DNA from: Punica granatum
Lineage: Eukaryota > Streptophyta > Magnoliopsida > Myrtales > Lythraceae
DNA: 64,000 nucleotides
Assembly (NCBI RefSeq): GCF_007655135.1
Contig: NC_045134.1
Location: 24,700,568 to 24,764,567, forward strand
Direction: 5' to 3'
Positions 11,698 through 24,900 of this stretch are shown here, in pieces. Every line of letters begins with the position of its first letter. The stretch's first letter is position 1. The translations under genes were made by a program, and so were the position numbers. Under the pieces are notes generated by a model. The model saw only the letters and a program-made list of their open reading frames with translations. It was not told where the DNA came from and ran no database searches.

Positions 11698-11717
11698 AAT
11701 TCAATGTCATTTTTTTT

Positions 11718-12153
11718 TTATGTCGAAACCAGCATACTCCTTTCATTAAATCAATCGACCAAACACAGGAACCCTAAAAGGCCGACCTCCCCAACAGAAA
11801 AACAAGGCCTACAAAACTCATGGCCTAAAAGAGGTCGAAGGCCCAATTACATACAGCAAACATCAGTCAAAAAAACAAAAAACCAAAAACCAAAAAAACG
11901 AAAAACAAAAAACAAAAAGCCACCAGTGAATTCCCTAAGCTTGAGTAGAGAAGGATGCCACATCTATTATGCAAGTGGAGATGAAGAGGACCATTATTGT
12001 TCCGATTATCCCACCAAAAAAATGGATGTTTCGACCATTGCCAACCTGACGGGAAAAAAGAGGATATGCTAAGGCCCTTAGATTCAGCGTGCCATGAGGG
12101 TCCTGATTTCTTGATCAATAGCCAAATGAGCTTCAATGAACAAGTCCTATTCC
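11718..12153 (-). mobile_element. 5'-truncated LINE insertion with target-site duplication
   Basis: On the minus strand the insert ends in a short poly(A) (poly(T) at 11711-11719). It is bounded by a ~20-base direct repeat, AATTCAATGTCAT plus a T run (11698-11718) and AATTCAGTGTCAT plus a T run (12154-12173). The minus-strand translation, with one frameshift, gives VGNGRNIHF followed by FWWDNRNNNGPLHLHL. This resembles the region after the reverse transcriptase in plant L1-like LINEs (typically VGNG..I.FW.D.W...GPL). Only the last ~430 bases of the element are present. The two overlapping reading frames here are not independent genes. Confidence 0.78.
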
Positions 12154-12597
12154 AATTCAGTGTCATTTTTTTTAACATTTTGATTATCAATCCCGTTAAT
12201 TTCCAAGCCCAGATTATTACTTATTTCTTCTTTTCTTCTTACGGACTTTAATTATTATTTATAATGGTTGATTTCCTTTTAATTCTTTTCTTCCAACTAT
12301 AATTAAGTTCATTTATTAAAAAATGTAATTAGCACATATCTTTGATTTTCTTTTAATTAGTAAGAAATGTAGTTACTTGTAATGCTGCATTTAATTGCAT
12401 TTATTTTTCTCGGTAGAAATACGGGGCAAACGCCCAAGAAAATTAAGAGATACAAAGATAGGCTGTGATAGCCCCTTCAATATTTCGTAACAGATTTAAT
12501 TGTATCTATTGCACTCAAATTAATTTCCTAGCTACACATACACATTGCATCAAATACGAGATCGATTAGTGCTAATCACTCAATAATTGCAATAATC

Positions 12598-12785
12598 ATT
12601 CTTCATTAAAACGATCTTATTAGGTCTTCCTCGTTACAACAATATGAAGTAGGATCATTTAAGATTTTCTCCATATATACATATATAGATTATTCTTCAT
12701 TAAAGAGATCTTATTAGTTCTTTCTCGCCACAACAATATGAGGTATGATCATTTAAGATTTTCTCCATATATACATATATAGATT
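12598..12785. repeat. Two-copy direct tandem repeat, 94 bp unit
   Basis: Units 12598-12691 and 12692-12785 both begin ATTCTTCATTAAA and end CATATATACATATATAGATT, with a handful of substitutions. DNA flanking the pair is itself similar (ATTGCACTCAAATTA near 12510 and 12935), so the array sits inside a wider local duplication. Confidence 0.85.
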
Positions 12786-13622
12786 CATAGTTTTTCAATT
12801 CCGAAAAATAAAATTATTTGTTTGTTTCTCATGTTTTTCATATTAAATATCTTTTATTATCATTCTTTATAGTTAATTTTATTAATTATTTAAGAATTTA
12901 GTTATTTGGAATGGTACATTTGATTGCATTTATTGCACTCAAATTAGTTTCCATATATATATATATATAGCCATTTTTAATTCAGTAAATTAAAATGCTT
13001 CTTTTTTTTTTTCAACTGGAATGACTTAGCGCAGACACACACGCACATATATAAAATGGAACATACGTACACACTTATATATATATATATATGTATGTAT
13101 ATATTGCACGAAATTCTTCATTGAAATTGTCTTTTACAACTTTCTCACATCTAAACTTTTAAAGACGTTTAAACACGCTTACTTTGTAATTAGTTTTGAA
13201 AGCATTTGCAATTCTATAAATTATAGAGAAGAATGTTACCCCATCTACAATTCCGTAAATTATAGATTCATTTCAAACTAACGAAATAATATATATTGAG
13301 AATCCGATAAAAATGGTTGCTTTTCAATTTTCATATTTCTATAGGTTCGATATTTATCCTAGAAATGAATGCTCTGATTGAAAATCACATGCCAAGGACC
13401 CAAATCTTGAGTACTCTGATCGCAGTCAAATTTATCAAATAGACATTAAAAAAGTAATCATATGCAAGAGATTAAAAAAGATTCTAATAGCTGAAGGACT
13501 TATGTTATCTGGACTTTTCTACACGCTGAAATGAGACTAAAATTGTGTCACAAAACAAAACTATATATTATGATTTTACACTAATGAACTTTTTTGGGTG
13601 AATTTTGTTGATATATTTAACT

Positions 13623-13777
13623 TTTTTTTAGATTACAAAGGAGACTCAACTCCTAATACAATGAAAGATAAATCTTAAATTACTAATAAAGGGGGACGGG
13701 TAGTCCCACTAGGTATCGAACCTGCGACCTCTAGGTCAACAAGTGAGAGAATGCGCTACTGCGTTACGCTCTCTTTT
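13623..13777 (-). mobile_element. tRNA-derived SINE, copy 1
   Basis: On the minus strand: a Pol III A-box-like stretch (GTAGCGCATTCTC), then a B box (GGTTCGATACC), an unrelated body, and a T-rich/A-rich 3' end (CTCCTTTGTAATCTAAAAAA). A 12-base direct repeat with one mismatch flanks it (ATATATTTAACT at 13611-13622, ATATATTTTACT at 13778-13789), consistent with LINE-mediated insertion. A diverged relative lies at 28862-29005. Confidence 0.7.
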
Positions 13778-13789
13778 ATATATTTTACT

Positions 13790-15110
13790 TTCATTCCCCC
13801 GTGGAGATTAATGAATCTTTTGGCAAATTCTTTGAACCTTGTTTAAACCCTCTTTGAACCTTGTTTCGTCAGTGACCTCGGAGGGCATCTATTACCCCAA
13901 TCAGGGGGTGGTGATTGAGATGGAAGCCCTGCCTACTGAAAATCAAGAGAATCCCAAGGGTGGTTGCCGAGATCGAGGCTCCACCCACCAAAATAGGAAA
14001 AACCCCAAATTTGACGATTTTTTTGGTTCCGGCCTTCCACCGCTCCCCTAATTAGATTTGTTGGTGCCCTCTAGTGTTACGGCGACTCCAATCGTGGGGC
14101 GATGGCTGACCATTTCTCCGATCATTGCCTTTCTAACTTTTTTTCCTTTAATTGTTTTAAATTTTTGCTAAAGTGGAATGACACCGACACCATTGTACAC
14201 ATTGTTTTATGCCAAGTCAGTAAAATAGATGAAAAGTGACACAAATGCTTAACGTGATAAGAAAATCAAAATTCATGCCTTTTTTACTAAAAATAAAGTT
14301 CATATCAAAATTGAAAAATGGGTAAAAATTCATATTTTTCGGGTCATTATTCATTACTAGTAACAATCTTACGGAACAAAAAGTGGTTGTATCATAAATT
14401 TTGAGCTCTATAAATAATTAAGAGCATGGAAAGTTATTTATTTATATTATAAATTGGAAAAGGAAAATCATGGGGTACTTTTCTATTTTCAAAATTATCT
14501 TTAGTTAAATTCTTTCAAAACTAATAGTCTCTGAATTTAAGAGTTATTTTGTAATCCTTAACTCTCTATGTGCTTTTTTTCTCCTATGATTTCCGTTTAA
14601 ATTTAATGGTACAAAAGATACCCTCGAAAATTGATAAAATATCTCCAGTTGTCAATAATAGTCAAAGAAGTCGTGTTTGTGTGGCATAGGACTCGTGATA
14701 AACTAGTGGCTGCCTTGTCTTTTTGTGAGTATTAATAATACTACAGCTTGGTGATGCAACTCTTTGTATTGACGTTTATTAACGATATGGTCACTTTGGA
14801 CCTTTGTTGATCTCTAGCTTGGTTTTTTCCTACTTCCGAAGCCATTTTTCCTCGGGAGGGAAGTCCCCGATTCACATTCCGGGGTCCAATCGGCTTTCCT
14901 GGCCGGTCGAAAACGACTCTTTGTAATTGATCTGCGGGGTTCCTTAGCTGGAATCAAGATGGAGTGCTACTCATATGATCAGGAAAATCATGGTGGTACT
15001 GAATTAATGCAAGTCGTAACCGCATGGGTCAAGTTTCCCTTTCCCGGGGACCTGTTCCCATATTGAACGCGGGTGCCTGTATTATATTTTCCTTGCGATA
15101 CGGGATGCAA
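13790..15110. other. Intergenic DNA, no gene seen
   Basis: Includes a short reading frame at 13839-14051 (PKGGCRDRGSTHQNRKNPKFDDFFGSG) that resembles the Gly/Asp-rich GC patches seen in other repeats here (26.7 and 38.9 kb). I regard it as repeat-derived. Nothing else recognisable. Confidence 0.35.
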
Positions 15111-15765
15111 CTGTGTGTAAATCAAATATAGTTTCTATATATGATAAATGTCGAAGAATGTTAGGGCTGGGGGAACCTGGATCGAGCCGCCTTAGGGGAA
15201 TTTTTGAACACGAATCTTCTTTATGTCTCAGATTCTCTTTTGGGTGCGGAATCTCTGGACATCGATGATTAGAATCATTCCGAATTTGATCGAAATGGAC
15301 CAGAATGCTAGAATTTGATTCGATCGATCATAAAAGAGACTATTGCGGTCGCATTCGTCTTAATAAACAACGGGTATTGCGTACGACTTGATCCATTATA
15401 GAATGAAAACGAAATTCACAAACCGGATCGAATCAGACATCTTTTAATTGACAACCCCTCTACTTTTATATATGGCGCCCTCCAATGTGATTGCTTCATA
15501 TAGTTATGCTATTATCCTTCTTAAATAAGATCTCAAATTTTTTGAATCTTGTAAATAAAAAAGTTCAAGTTTGAAAAACTTTACTCCTCAATAGACCGAC
15601 TCGACTAGAACTAAATTTTTCGGATCCATTAAAATTCTGAATACCATAATGCACACAAAAAAATAACGGATAAAAGTTGTCTCCTAATCATAACTGACTG
15701 TTGTGAATATTTGATCAGTATAGATGTAAGAAAGACTATCTAAGAAGATGTAGGGCATCGACGCA

Positions 15766-15892
15766 TGTTCTCGTTCGGTAATCAAAGAATTTCAGATTCG
15801 AAAGCGAGACTGTCAATGATCATTTATTAAATATTGAAGATTTCTCTTTTATTATATTAAATTTATAAACATTCATTGTAATTAAAAAAAAA
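15766..15892 (+). mobile_element. SINE-like repeat, second family, copy 1
   Basis: ATGTTCTCGTTCGGTAATC, a degenerate B box (TTTCAGATTCGAAAG), then an AT-rich body ending in TTGTAATTAAAAAAAAA. The same layout and strings (GTTCTCGTCTAAT, TTTCAGATTCAA, ending ACAGTAACAAAAAAAA) occur at 20025-20148. The tRNA ancestry is inferred from the box-like motif only. Confidence 0.45.
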
Positions 15893-16167
15893 TGTAATGC
15901 AGACTAGATGAGATAAATTTAGTCGTATATATAGAAGTCCACACTCGAACAAACTTATTCAATTCATTCTAGTCGAAATCTTTGAGTATCCCTATGAGCT
16001 CAATTTATTTAATTATATCCATGCCAGATTGGCTTGAACTGGGATTGCGACTAGGCTCAATGTCCCATCGGGCAATTTGGAAAGCAACATTGCATAATTA
16101 GTCGTTTTGAATTTATTTGATTTGTAAATATGATTTTAAAATCATAATTTTAATTTAATTTTATCTA

Positions 16168-16300
16168 TAATAAAATAAAATAATTCATATAAAGTCAAAG
16201 AGTGAGTTCCATTTATATTACTCTTTTTTAACAATAAAATAAAATAATTCATACAAAATCAAAGAGTAAATTTCATTTATAACACTCTTTTACAAAATCA
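16168..16300. repeat. Two-copy ~64-70 bp tandem repeat inside a probable MITE
   Basis: AATAAAATAAAATAATTCAT followed by AAAGAGT and CACTCTTTT-type segments occurs twice (from 16168 and from 16232). Flanking arms TATGATTTTAAAATCATA (about 16129) and the complement of GATTTTAAAATTAGATT (about 16300) are inverted, and the right edge reads CCAAACGCAAC, the complement of GTTGCGTTTGG. Together this suggests a MITE covering about 16105-16343. Confidence 0.5.
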
Positions 16301-16832
16301 AAATCTAATTTTAAAATCATACTTTGAAACCAAACGCAACATTAATAATCTCGATTGGCACTTGACACCCATGTTTTAGAACTTTGACAGGTATTTGATA
16401 AAAAATAGATTGAGGTGACACACTTTCTCACATAATAATAAAAAATTTTCAAATTTAATTCTTATTATAAAATTACATATATCATTTTATGAGTTATTAA
16501 ATTTTTATTTCATCGGCACTGAATATTCGTAAATGTCCTAGCATCCAAAAAAGTTCCCATGTATTTTTTTATTAACTAATCTTTCTTGCCTTTCACTTTC
16601 GCCATGGAAATTCCAGTCCTACAGTTTAAAATTGCAGTCATCGAATCTCACGATGATTGAGACGTCTATATAAATATGTACGATACCTCTATATATAAAA
16701 TTTTCCTCCCTCGGGCTAAAGATATAGATATTTATATGTATATATTTATACATTACATCTCTCTCTATGTTTTTTTTTTCCTGTTTAGGCTTAGATTGAG
16801 ATGTCTATGTCAAAATTTAATAAAGCTCACAG

Positions 16833-16833
<1 letters not shown>

Positions 16834-16865
<32 letters not shown>
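16834..16865. repeat. (TA)n microsatellite
   Basis: About 16 TA dinucleotides without interruption. It creates an artefactual Tyr-Ile run in a small plus-strand reading frame (16676-16876), which is not a gene. Confidence 0.95.
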
Positions 16866-16869
<4 letters not shown>

Positions 16870-19800
16870 TACGTAAATTTCCGTCCACGCTATGCCGTAT
16901 TACATATATATTTCTCAATCGTGGCTTAACTTATATTATCAAAAGAAATTGTTAGTGGGAGCTTTCATAATTAATACACGAGAAAAATGAAAGACAAGGT
17001 GATTTCTCTAAAGAAAAAAAATAATATTATAATTTCTAGTTTATTGAGGGGGGAGAGAAGGCGAAGGTGGGAGAGTGGAAGCAGGGAGAGACATTATAAG
17101 AGCGGGAGGAGTTGAATCTAGTCGGTTTGTGAAGAGATAAACCTCTTTCAATAGTAGGCAAACATGTTATGATGAATCTGTATCTTTAATGAGCAAACTC
17201 AGCCATGACCATGGGAATCACATTCCCATGGTTGTTAGTTTACTTTGACTTGTGACTTTGGGTCCCAGTTATGTGATGCGAAAGGTTTTATAATTTTATT
17301 TGCTAGTACCGCTATTTTCTCCTAATAACAACCAAGTGATTTCTCTCTTTAAAGAAGGTTATGGATAATAACCTTAGACCTCTAAAGCTATGATATGCGG
17401 CTTCAAATAAACTCACTGTTCTATCATTGAAATAAATTCTTGATAGGTTATCATTGACAAGAATTGTTAAATGAGTTAACGAAAGAAAATGGGAGAATGT
17501 GTTTTATTTGAAGGTTTTAAACTATTTATAATTCTCTCAAAAAGCCAGTCCAGTTGTCTTGTCCCTCCCTTTTTATTTATTTTTTAAATTGCAAAGGGCT
17601 GTTGGATTCCATTCCAACGGCTCTTGCATATTATTTCTTTTTAAATTCAAATAAATATTTCTAATTTATCCTTTCATAATTGAAATAATTTTTTAATCGT
17701 ATAGAAATTTCATAAAATTCCATTTTCAGATGTAATAAAATATTTTTAAAAATTTCATATATAAATTTATTAATTTCTTTAATTGGCCGAAATAATATTT
17801 TTTTTCTAAAAAGTTATTATATAAATTTTGCTCCATCTTTGAGGTATATACAAAACAAACATCGATCTTCCTAATAGACAGAAGTGGCAACAATTACAAG
17901 CAGATTTGGTGGAACATATCTGGCAATTCCATAATGTCCAATGAATTATCGGTTATAGTCTTGTAATGTTTCAATTCTGCAATATTATTGGTCATGTAAT
18001 GTATTTTCTAATGTAATATTTAAGATTATGTAATATTATTGTTAATCAATATATATTATTTTCATTAAACCCGATATAGTGGGAATTTTTTTCAAAATTT
18101 TATTAAATCAATTGAATATTCTAATTCAAAGCGAATTAATTATAAATTTTTAAATTTAATTTTAAAAATTCAAAAATTATTTTTTGAAATTTGATTTTCT
18201 GCATAAGTAAAATATAAAAAATAATATAAATCAGAAATTAAATGCATAATTAGATGTAAATAAGATTTTTAAAACAAAAAAACTTGAGGGGTCACAAATG
18301 GCCCCTAAAATGAGCCTCCTCATTGCGAGAGAGAGAGAGAGAGAGAGCCCAAGGCCTGCGGCACTTGTCCAATGAAATGGGTAGCTGCCGAGCGCAACAC
18401 ACTCCAATTAGAGCGTGCCGCATGGCAGGTATAATCCCCATGCCTGCCAGTCCCTTTAGACCCTCTTTTTTTTTTTTTAAATAACGGCTTAAAGAGCAAT
18501 GGCTCTTTCATCTATTATAATTAATTTTTTTTTAAAAAAAATCAGCCAATGGCCACACTTGTATCTGTTGGCTGATTTAATTGATTTAAAAAAAATTATG
18601 CAATGTTATTGTTAATCATTCGATCTTATTCGTAATTAATAATTTTTAATAATTTATATTTTAATTGAAAAATAAAAATAAAAATTAAATAATTGCAATT
18701 TTAATTAAAATAAAAAAAATTGAAATGCTTATTTCTCGAGTAAATGTAATAACAATTTAATAAATATGTAAGTATTTTTCTAAAGAAAAAATTAAGTGGG
18801 GATCACATGAGTGCCATAACATAGGACTTATATTATAGGTAGATTGTCAATTTTTTCCTCAAGTGCCACTTTGCTTCCTTGGCCACGCCCGAAATTGGCC
18901 CTTGTACCAAGGATGCTGTGCCTCCTTGTACTACCCAAGAATATTTCTCTTCAGAATTAAATGGAAATAATTTTGCGTCAAGCTTATTGCTTGGGAAAGG
19001 GCAAAAAGGAAAAAGGCAAAAAGACAAAAAAGATGATATATGGATCATATCTCATCAATAAAGGGGACCATCTTTTTTGATTCATTTTAATTTCTCTCTG
19101 TCTCTCTTTTCTTCAATTGACTATATAATATAGTAGATGCCATTTTATTTCCTCAGAACTCCCCGTGGGAGACTAAATCCATCCTAATTGATATTAGTCA
19201 TCTTCTCTCTACGTTTGTAGATTACCGAGAACCATCATGCTCATGACTTCTGTTAAGTAGGGCTTGGGTCAAATTTTGCATCCTTATGTTCATATGATGA
19301 TCCCCCTTATACTAATGCCGTTACTACTAATGAATATAATTGAAATTACTCATAAAAAAAGACTACATAATATTTTGTGATCTTATAAAAAAAAATCTTC
19401 TATAAAAATTTGCTTGTACTGTGTATTTATTGGTTTAGGAATAAATAGATAAATAAATGCCTTTTTTGACATCATGAGTTAGTGGCCTTGAGGTTGCCCA
19501 AAATTGCCTCGTTTAAGCATATGATAATAAATTCTTAAGAAATAAATAATTTTTTTAAAGGAAAAGGAGAAAAATGGCCCGTTTGATTATCGATTATTTT
19601 ACTAATAATTACGTTGTTATCATTTTACTTTGTCGACACTCTGGATCCAACTGATTCTAAAAACTTATTTTTTGCTCGACTAGTAATGAGGACTCTATTA
19701 ATACACTAGTTGTTCGAGGGAAGTTATTGAATAAGACATTGGAGGAATGGTTCAAGGCAAATTAAAACGGAAATAAAATGGTGAAAAGCATCCAAAATAA

Positions 19801-20024
19801 TAGGCTTCCATGCCTCAATCCACCCAAATTGAATCTTAGAATTTTCTCCTCCTAGGATGACAAAGACACATGATGCCGAAGTGCATCTTACACGAGGCGA
19901 TTGATCATATAACATCACATCATTGCTTTGTCTTGTACATATCCTTTGTTACATTTTCCAAAGGTGAGGACAAGGGAAATTAATGAAGAAATAATTTTAT
20001 CAAAAAAATTATAATATAATGATA

Positions 20025-20148
20025 TACGTTCTCGTCTAATAATTAAGAAATTTCAGATTCAATATTTGTACTGATGCTATTTGTACTCTTTTATTAACTA
20101 TTTTAAATTTCAATTTTATTGTATTAATTCACAGTAACAAAAAAAAAT
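20025..20148 (+). mobile_element. SINE-like repeat, second family, copy 2
   Basis: Related to 15766-15892: begins ACGTTCTCGTCTAAT, has TTTCAGATTCAATA in place of the B box, and ends in a run of A after CACAGTAAC. Confidence 0.4.
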
Positions 20149-20928
20149 TGAATAGACCTTTCCAATTAGGAGACTAAATGCCATGACTTGCAAAATCTCT
20201 GGAACACCAATTATTGTTAATATTGCTCTCATCATCAATCAACAGATTCCAACTCAAAGGTTATGCAATAAATACCGATAATCCACAACAGGAGGATGAC
20301 GATCGCGTGGAGACTTCCGCATGAGAAGGAATTTCGCTTATATTTAGCATGAACAGGATTTTTTTTTCCTGACTTGAAGTTCGTCCGACTAATTTCTGAT
20401 GTTCCGTGAATTCTTACAACGCATGGAGTGGATAATCACATCAAAGGCGGGCCTATTTGGAAAATGAAAGATGTTCAATTCTGTTCAACTCTGTTTACTA
20501 CCCGACAACTAAAGGGGGGAATTTTCCCTTTCTGTGGGACCCAGCTGCAGCACATGGGCATGGTCAAATCCGATTGAAGCTTATTTCAGCAAATATACCC
20601 ATGCGGCACTAGTAACGACTAGTCAAACACATCCATGCGGGACCCACTACTCTTTAAATGTTGGGGCTAGTTTTGTCTTATAGCAAGTTGAACAGAGCAG
20701 AGTTGAACATTTTTCATTTTCCAAACAATAGTGACTCAAAGTGTTTCTAACTTATAATCGGATAGATAAATAATTTTCTTATTAATTATTAGATCAAACC
20801 CCTTATATTTTATATTTATACTATTGTATAAAGTTAAAGACTCCCTCTGTCTCGCTTTCAACTTTTTTTTGGATAAATTCTTCTTTTTCTCGGTAAATTG
20901 TCTCACTTTCAACTTTCAAATCCTAATG

Positions 20929-21109
20929 AGGCGTTTGGTTTCAGAGTTAAAGTAATTTTGATTTTGATTGTGGAAAAAGATAAATGTTGTATAGTGTGTT
21001 GAGTTAAAGTTAAAGTTGACTTGGGAAATGTGTATTTTTGTTGTGTAGTGGGTTGAGTTAAAGTTAAAGTTAAAGTTTTTGTGATTGTAACCCTGAAAAC
21101 AAACGGGCC
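20929..21109. mobile_element. Small MITE with GTTTGGTTTCAG-type ends
   Basis: Left end GCGTTTGGTTTCAGAGTT; right end, read in reverse complement, GGCCCGTTTGTTTTCAGGGTT. Between them GTTGAGTTAAAGTTAAAGT occurs twice. The 181-bp length, AT-rich body and imperfect inverted ends fit a MITE. I could not fix a target duplication, so the superfamily is open. Similar GTTTGGTTT ends occur near 28155 and 42405. Confidence 0.45.
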
Positions 21110-21959
21110 AAGAAATCGTTTTCACATAAACTTCAATTTTTTTGGGCAACTAAATTGAGATTATTATGGTAACTAATCAACCCTCATCTCAGTCCCTCTC
21201 TCTCTTTTCCCACTACCCTCATCCCAGTTCTTCTTCTTTTTTTTTTTTTAAATAATTGGTCTCATACAATTTATTATTATATTATTGAGCTTTTAAAATA
21301 TATCTTACTAGTTGTTATATTGTTATCTAAAGAATAGAAATTTTTGAAAAGTACGTTTAGCACGGGGACGAACTCTAGTATTCTCTTTATGCCACGAATT
21401 GACGGAATACGTTTGTGAAAACTCATCTACTATTAATATGAAAAAAAAAGCCATAAAAAGAAAATAATATAGATATCTTTGAGGTAATATAAATATATTT
21501 AGTCCGCGAGAAATCAAAAGAAAAATCAAAATTATGCAATCAAATGTACTTGAAAAAAATTACATTTTTAGTCCTGAAATATGATGCCTTTAGAGCACCA
21601 CTCTCCGAACTTTTCAGACCTACGTACCCTCTCTATTCCTTCCCATCTAAACAAGCTCCTTACCTGCCATAGATGAAGAAATGCCTCCTGGAAGTGCTTT
21701 TACCTTATCAACAAATACTTTAGGGGGTGCTTTAATTCAAGCTCGAAATAAAAATACTGAGGTCGTTGTGATCGATATCAAAGCCGCTAATTAGCAAGCC
21801 ACCTCAGGTCATGAGATGAAGCCGGATCTCGGGTAAGTGGCTCGCCTCTAACCAGGCGAGTTTGTAAAAAGCCTTAACCAGCTAGGCCAATCTGGGGGCC
21901 TCTGCCCATCATATTGGCTTATGATCCGATGCCAAGGTGATAAAATCAGGCAATTCAGA

Positions 21960-24900
21960 TATCGTTTGGACGGCTACTGTGAGCCTTAATTAAGCATATA
22001 ATTGTCGACAATTTGGAAGGAAAATTGTGTGGAAATCGAATACACATTCCATGATAAATGTCAAGACACGTTGGGGGAATCAAAATCGAGCCGCCTTAGC
22101 TGATCAACTTTGAATCCGAAACTCCTGTCTCTGATTCTCCTTGTTGGGAGCGGAATCTCCGGACATCGATGATAAGGATTAATCCGAATTGATTAAAATG
22201 CACTACAATGCTAGAATACGATTCGGTCGATCATAGACGAAAAGAGTCGAGTTCGAATCGGATGGTCTTCTCTATCAATAAAGGTTGTCAAGTTCGGATA
22301 GAATGGTCTCCTATAAATAAAGGGTTGTCGTGGATATCCGATCCAGTATATAGATATAGCACGAAGACTAACTAGTCGTATAGAGGTTCCATATGTTCGG
22401 CTATGTTAAAAGTCCTCACTCGAACAACTTATTTTATTATATTTGATTTAACTATTTTTGAATTTTTTTTTGTGAACCCTGATATCCGAAAACTAAATTG
22501 AGCCCCGACTATTTTTGAATCTTTGAGTATCCCAGAGAGCTCGATTTGTTAATAGACATAGCAGATCGGAATGCACTGGGATCGCAGCTAGGCTCGATAT
22601 TAATTTCCTGATGTATCTAGCAAGCTTTGATATTAATTTATTTTCAATAGTCACATCAAGCAATTTCGAGAGCGACATTTTGGTTTGCTCTTATATTCAG
22701 TCGTCTTAATCCTGATTAGCGGTGACAACCGATGGTTTAAACGTTCACGTATGTTAATTTGTTTATAATTAAACGTTCTTGTATATCTCACTTTCACGCT
22801 AGCGAAAAGCAAGCTAACAAGTTATTTTAGCAGCAAGTAATATATATATATATATATGTATGTATATTTATACATATTTATTATATACCTGTGCATAGAT
22901 GTGCATAACTGCATATAGATATATGTTTATGTGTTCGGCAGATCATAGTCTTTCCAGGGTTTGCCAGGGTCTGTTTGGTCCGGGTGATTCCCGTGGGTCG
23001 CCTTGTTTCGAGGATAGCCTATATACGAATGGGATTAATTATTGACCGAACAAATGATCCGGCCGGGAAGAAGCATAGAGCAGTGGTAATTTAGTCGGCA
23101 GAAACATCGATAAATTTTTATCCTTCGTGAAATAGTTTCGTCCGATGTATCCAAAAACACTGACTTATAAATTAAACCCCAAGGGATGCGAACCCCATAA
23201 ATCACAACTCAATGATGCCGACGAAATTTATGACTTGAAACTCGAAAGCTATGCTTTAGCATGAGAAAATTCAATCCAAACCGCGCCGAAAATGATGAAG
23301 TTCTATAATCTACTCATTACCAACAGCAGGAGGAATTCTTCAATGATGAAGTGATCCTTCCCTCTTTGAATAATTCTTTTTCAAAAAATGAATCCATTTA
23401 ATTGATGATTCATAAGGCAATACATGATTTAGGGGTCTAATAAGAAATAAGCCAATCGAGTGTATGAACACCTAGTTCATTTTTTCTTTTGCTATATGAA
23501 AAATATTTTATTATCTCTCATTTCCATTGTATATTTTCGGTTATAAAAACGGCATTTGAATCTAATGTTATGGATTAAAAATTTTAATGGCTAAGGGAGG
23601 GCACGGATAGTATAATTATAAAAATCGAACCTGTAATTTATTAATTGATAATTTGAAACGCGTGCACTCCACCATTTTTTCTGCCGTAAATCTCTTGAGT
23701 CAGTGATGAAATTAAATATTCCATCCCCCCTTAGTGCAAGTTTCCAACCCTCATTTAATGAGCCAGTTCAGCCATAACTATGGGAGTCCCTTTCCCATTG
23801 TTTTAGTTGACTTTGACTTCTGACTTCGGGTCCGGAGTGATGTGATCGAGAAGAGCTGTTTGCCGATCCCCTTGTTTCCTCTAGCTTCATTTAAGAGTGT
23901 GATAAGTGATAATGATTATAAATATATATTTTTTCAATTAAGCATAAATAGCATTTTAAAAACTATTTCAAAACTATTGATTTTAGTGATTGTAAACTCG
24001 ATTTTCTCCTGCATATTAACATGAGCTTAAAAAATTATTTTTATTTATTTTTTATTTTAAGTATTAATTTTAATTTTAACCGTTTCATATTATTTTTATA
24101 AATTTTTTTTACTTATTATGAAATCAACACTTATTTTTTAACAACTATATTTCAACACCTTTACATTAGTAACAACACTCCCAAACCAAGCCAAACACGT
24201 TCGAGAGAAATGGGGTCTCTGCAAGCTTATAATAACAGAGAATGCATTTGGTTCAATGTAATAGAAATTACATTATGTATCTATTCCGTACATAATACCG
24301 ACTACTTTATTTGTTTATGTCTGTAATTGGAATTTGGATTATGGATCGGGGTCCTATAAGCAATAGATATGTAAATGTCATTCTTCCCTCTTTACGGATA
24401 ACTGCCATTACACATATGTAACAAGAATCTAAATTACCAATATATCCTGATCTATTCATCATATTTTCTAAAATCAGTCTCTTAGCCGCCACCTCCTTTG
24501 TCATCCCTCTATCGTCGCCGACGCCAAGGATCCATTTCGCCGCCGACACCAAGCAATTACCGGCCCTTTCCGTTAAACTATGCTCTTCAACTTTGTTTTT
24601 TTAGTAATTTCGAAATTATATGTTATTTAAAAATTTTTAAAATAATAAACTAAGGGCATATTAGTCATTTCCCCTCTTTATCCTAATTCAGTTTTTTGAA
24701 ATGAACCAAACACTTCATTAGGATTATGAATATCATTGGATTTCTAACTCTCATCCCACCTTTTGCATAAATCCTATTCAATCCGCACGACCAAATACAA
24801 TATTTATTAGTTATTATGATTTATAATTAATCATATTAGATTCATGGACTTCTTTTGTAATAGGAGGAAAAAAAAAGAATATAGCCTTTTAATATTCTCC

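Larger units (their letters stand above)
15118..21830. repeat. Long non-coding tandem duplication, unit 1
   Basis: Five anchors recur in the same order and orientation in unit 2: 15118-15350 with 22040-22250; 15905-16095 with 22360-22680; 17185-17285 with 23752-23850; 19845-20340 with 24895-25230; 21520-21825 with 25545-25830. Shared short strings include ATCGAGCCGCCTTAG, GGACATCGATGAT, ATCTTTGAGTATCCC, GCCATGACTTGC and TTACCTTATCA. Unit 1 is longer because it carries extra insertions (SINE-like copies, the MITE at 20.9 kb, AT-rich filler). No gene is evident in either unit. Confidence 0.75.

Noticed and set aside
11704..12190. Lys-rich plus-strand frame and Phe-rich minus-strand frame
   Set aside because: Both are by-products of the LINE insertion with its A-rich and T-rich runs.
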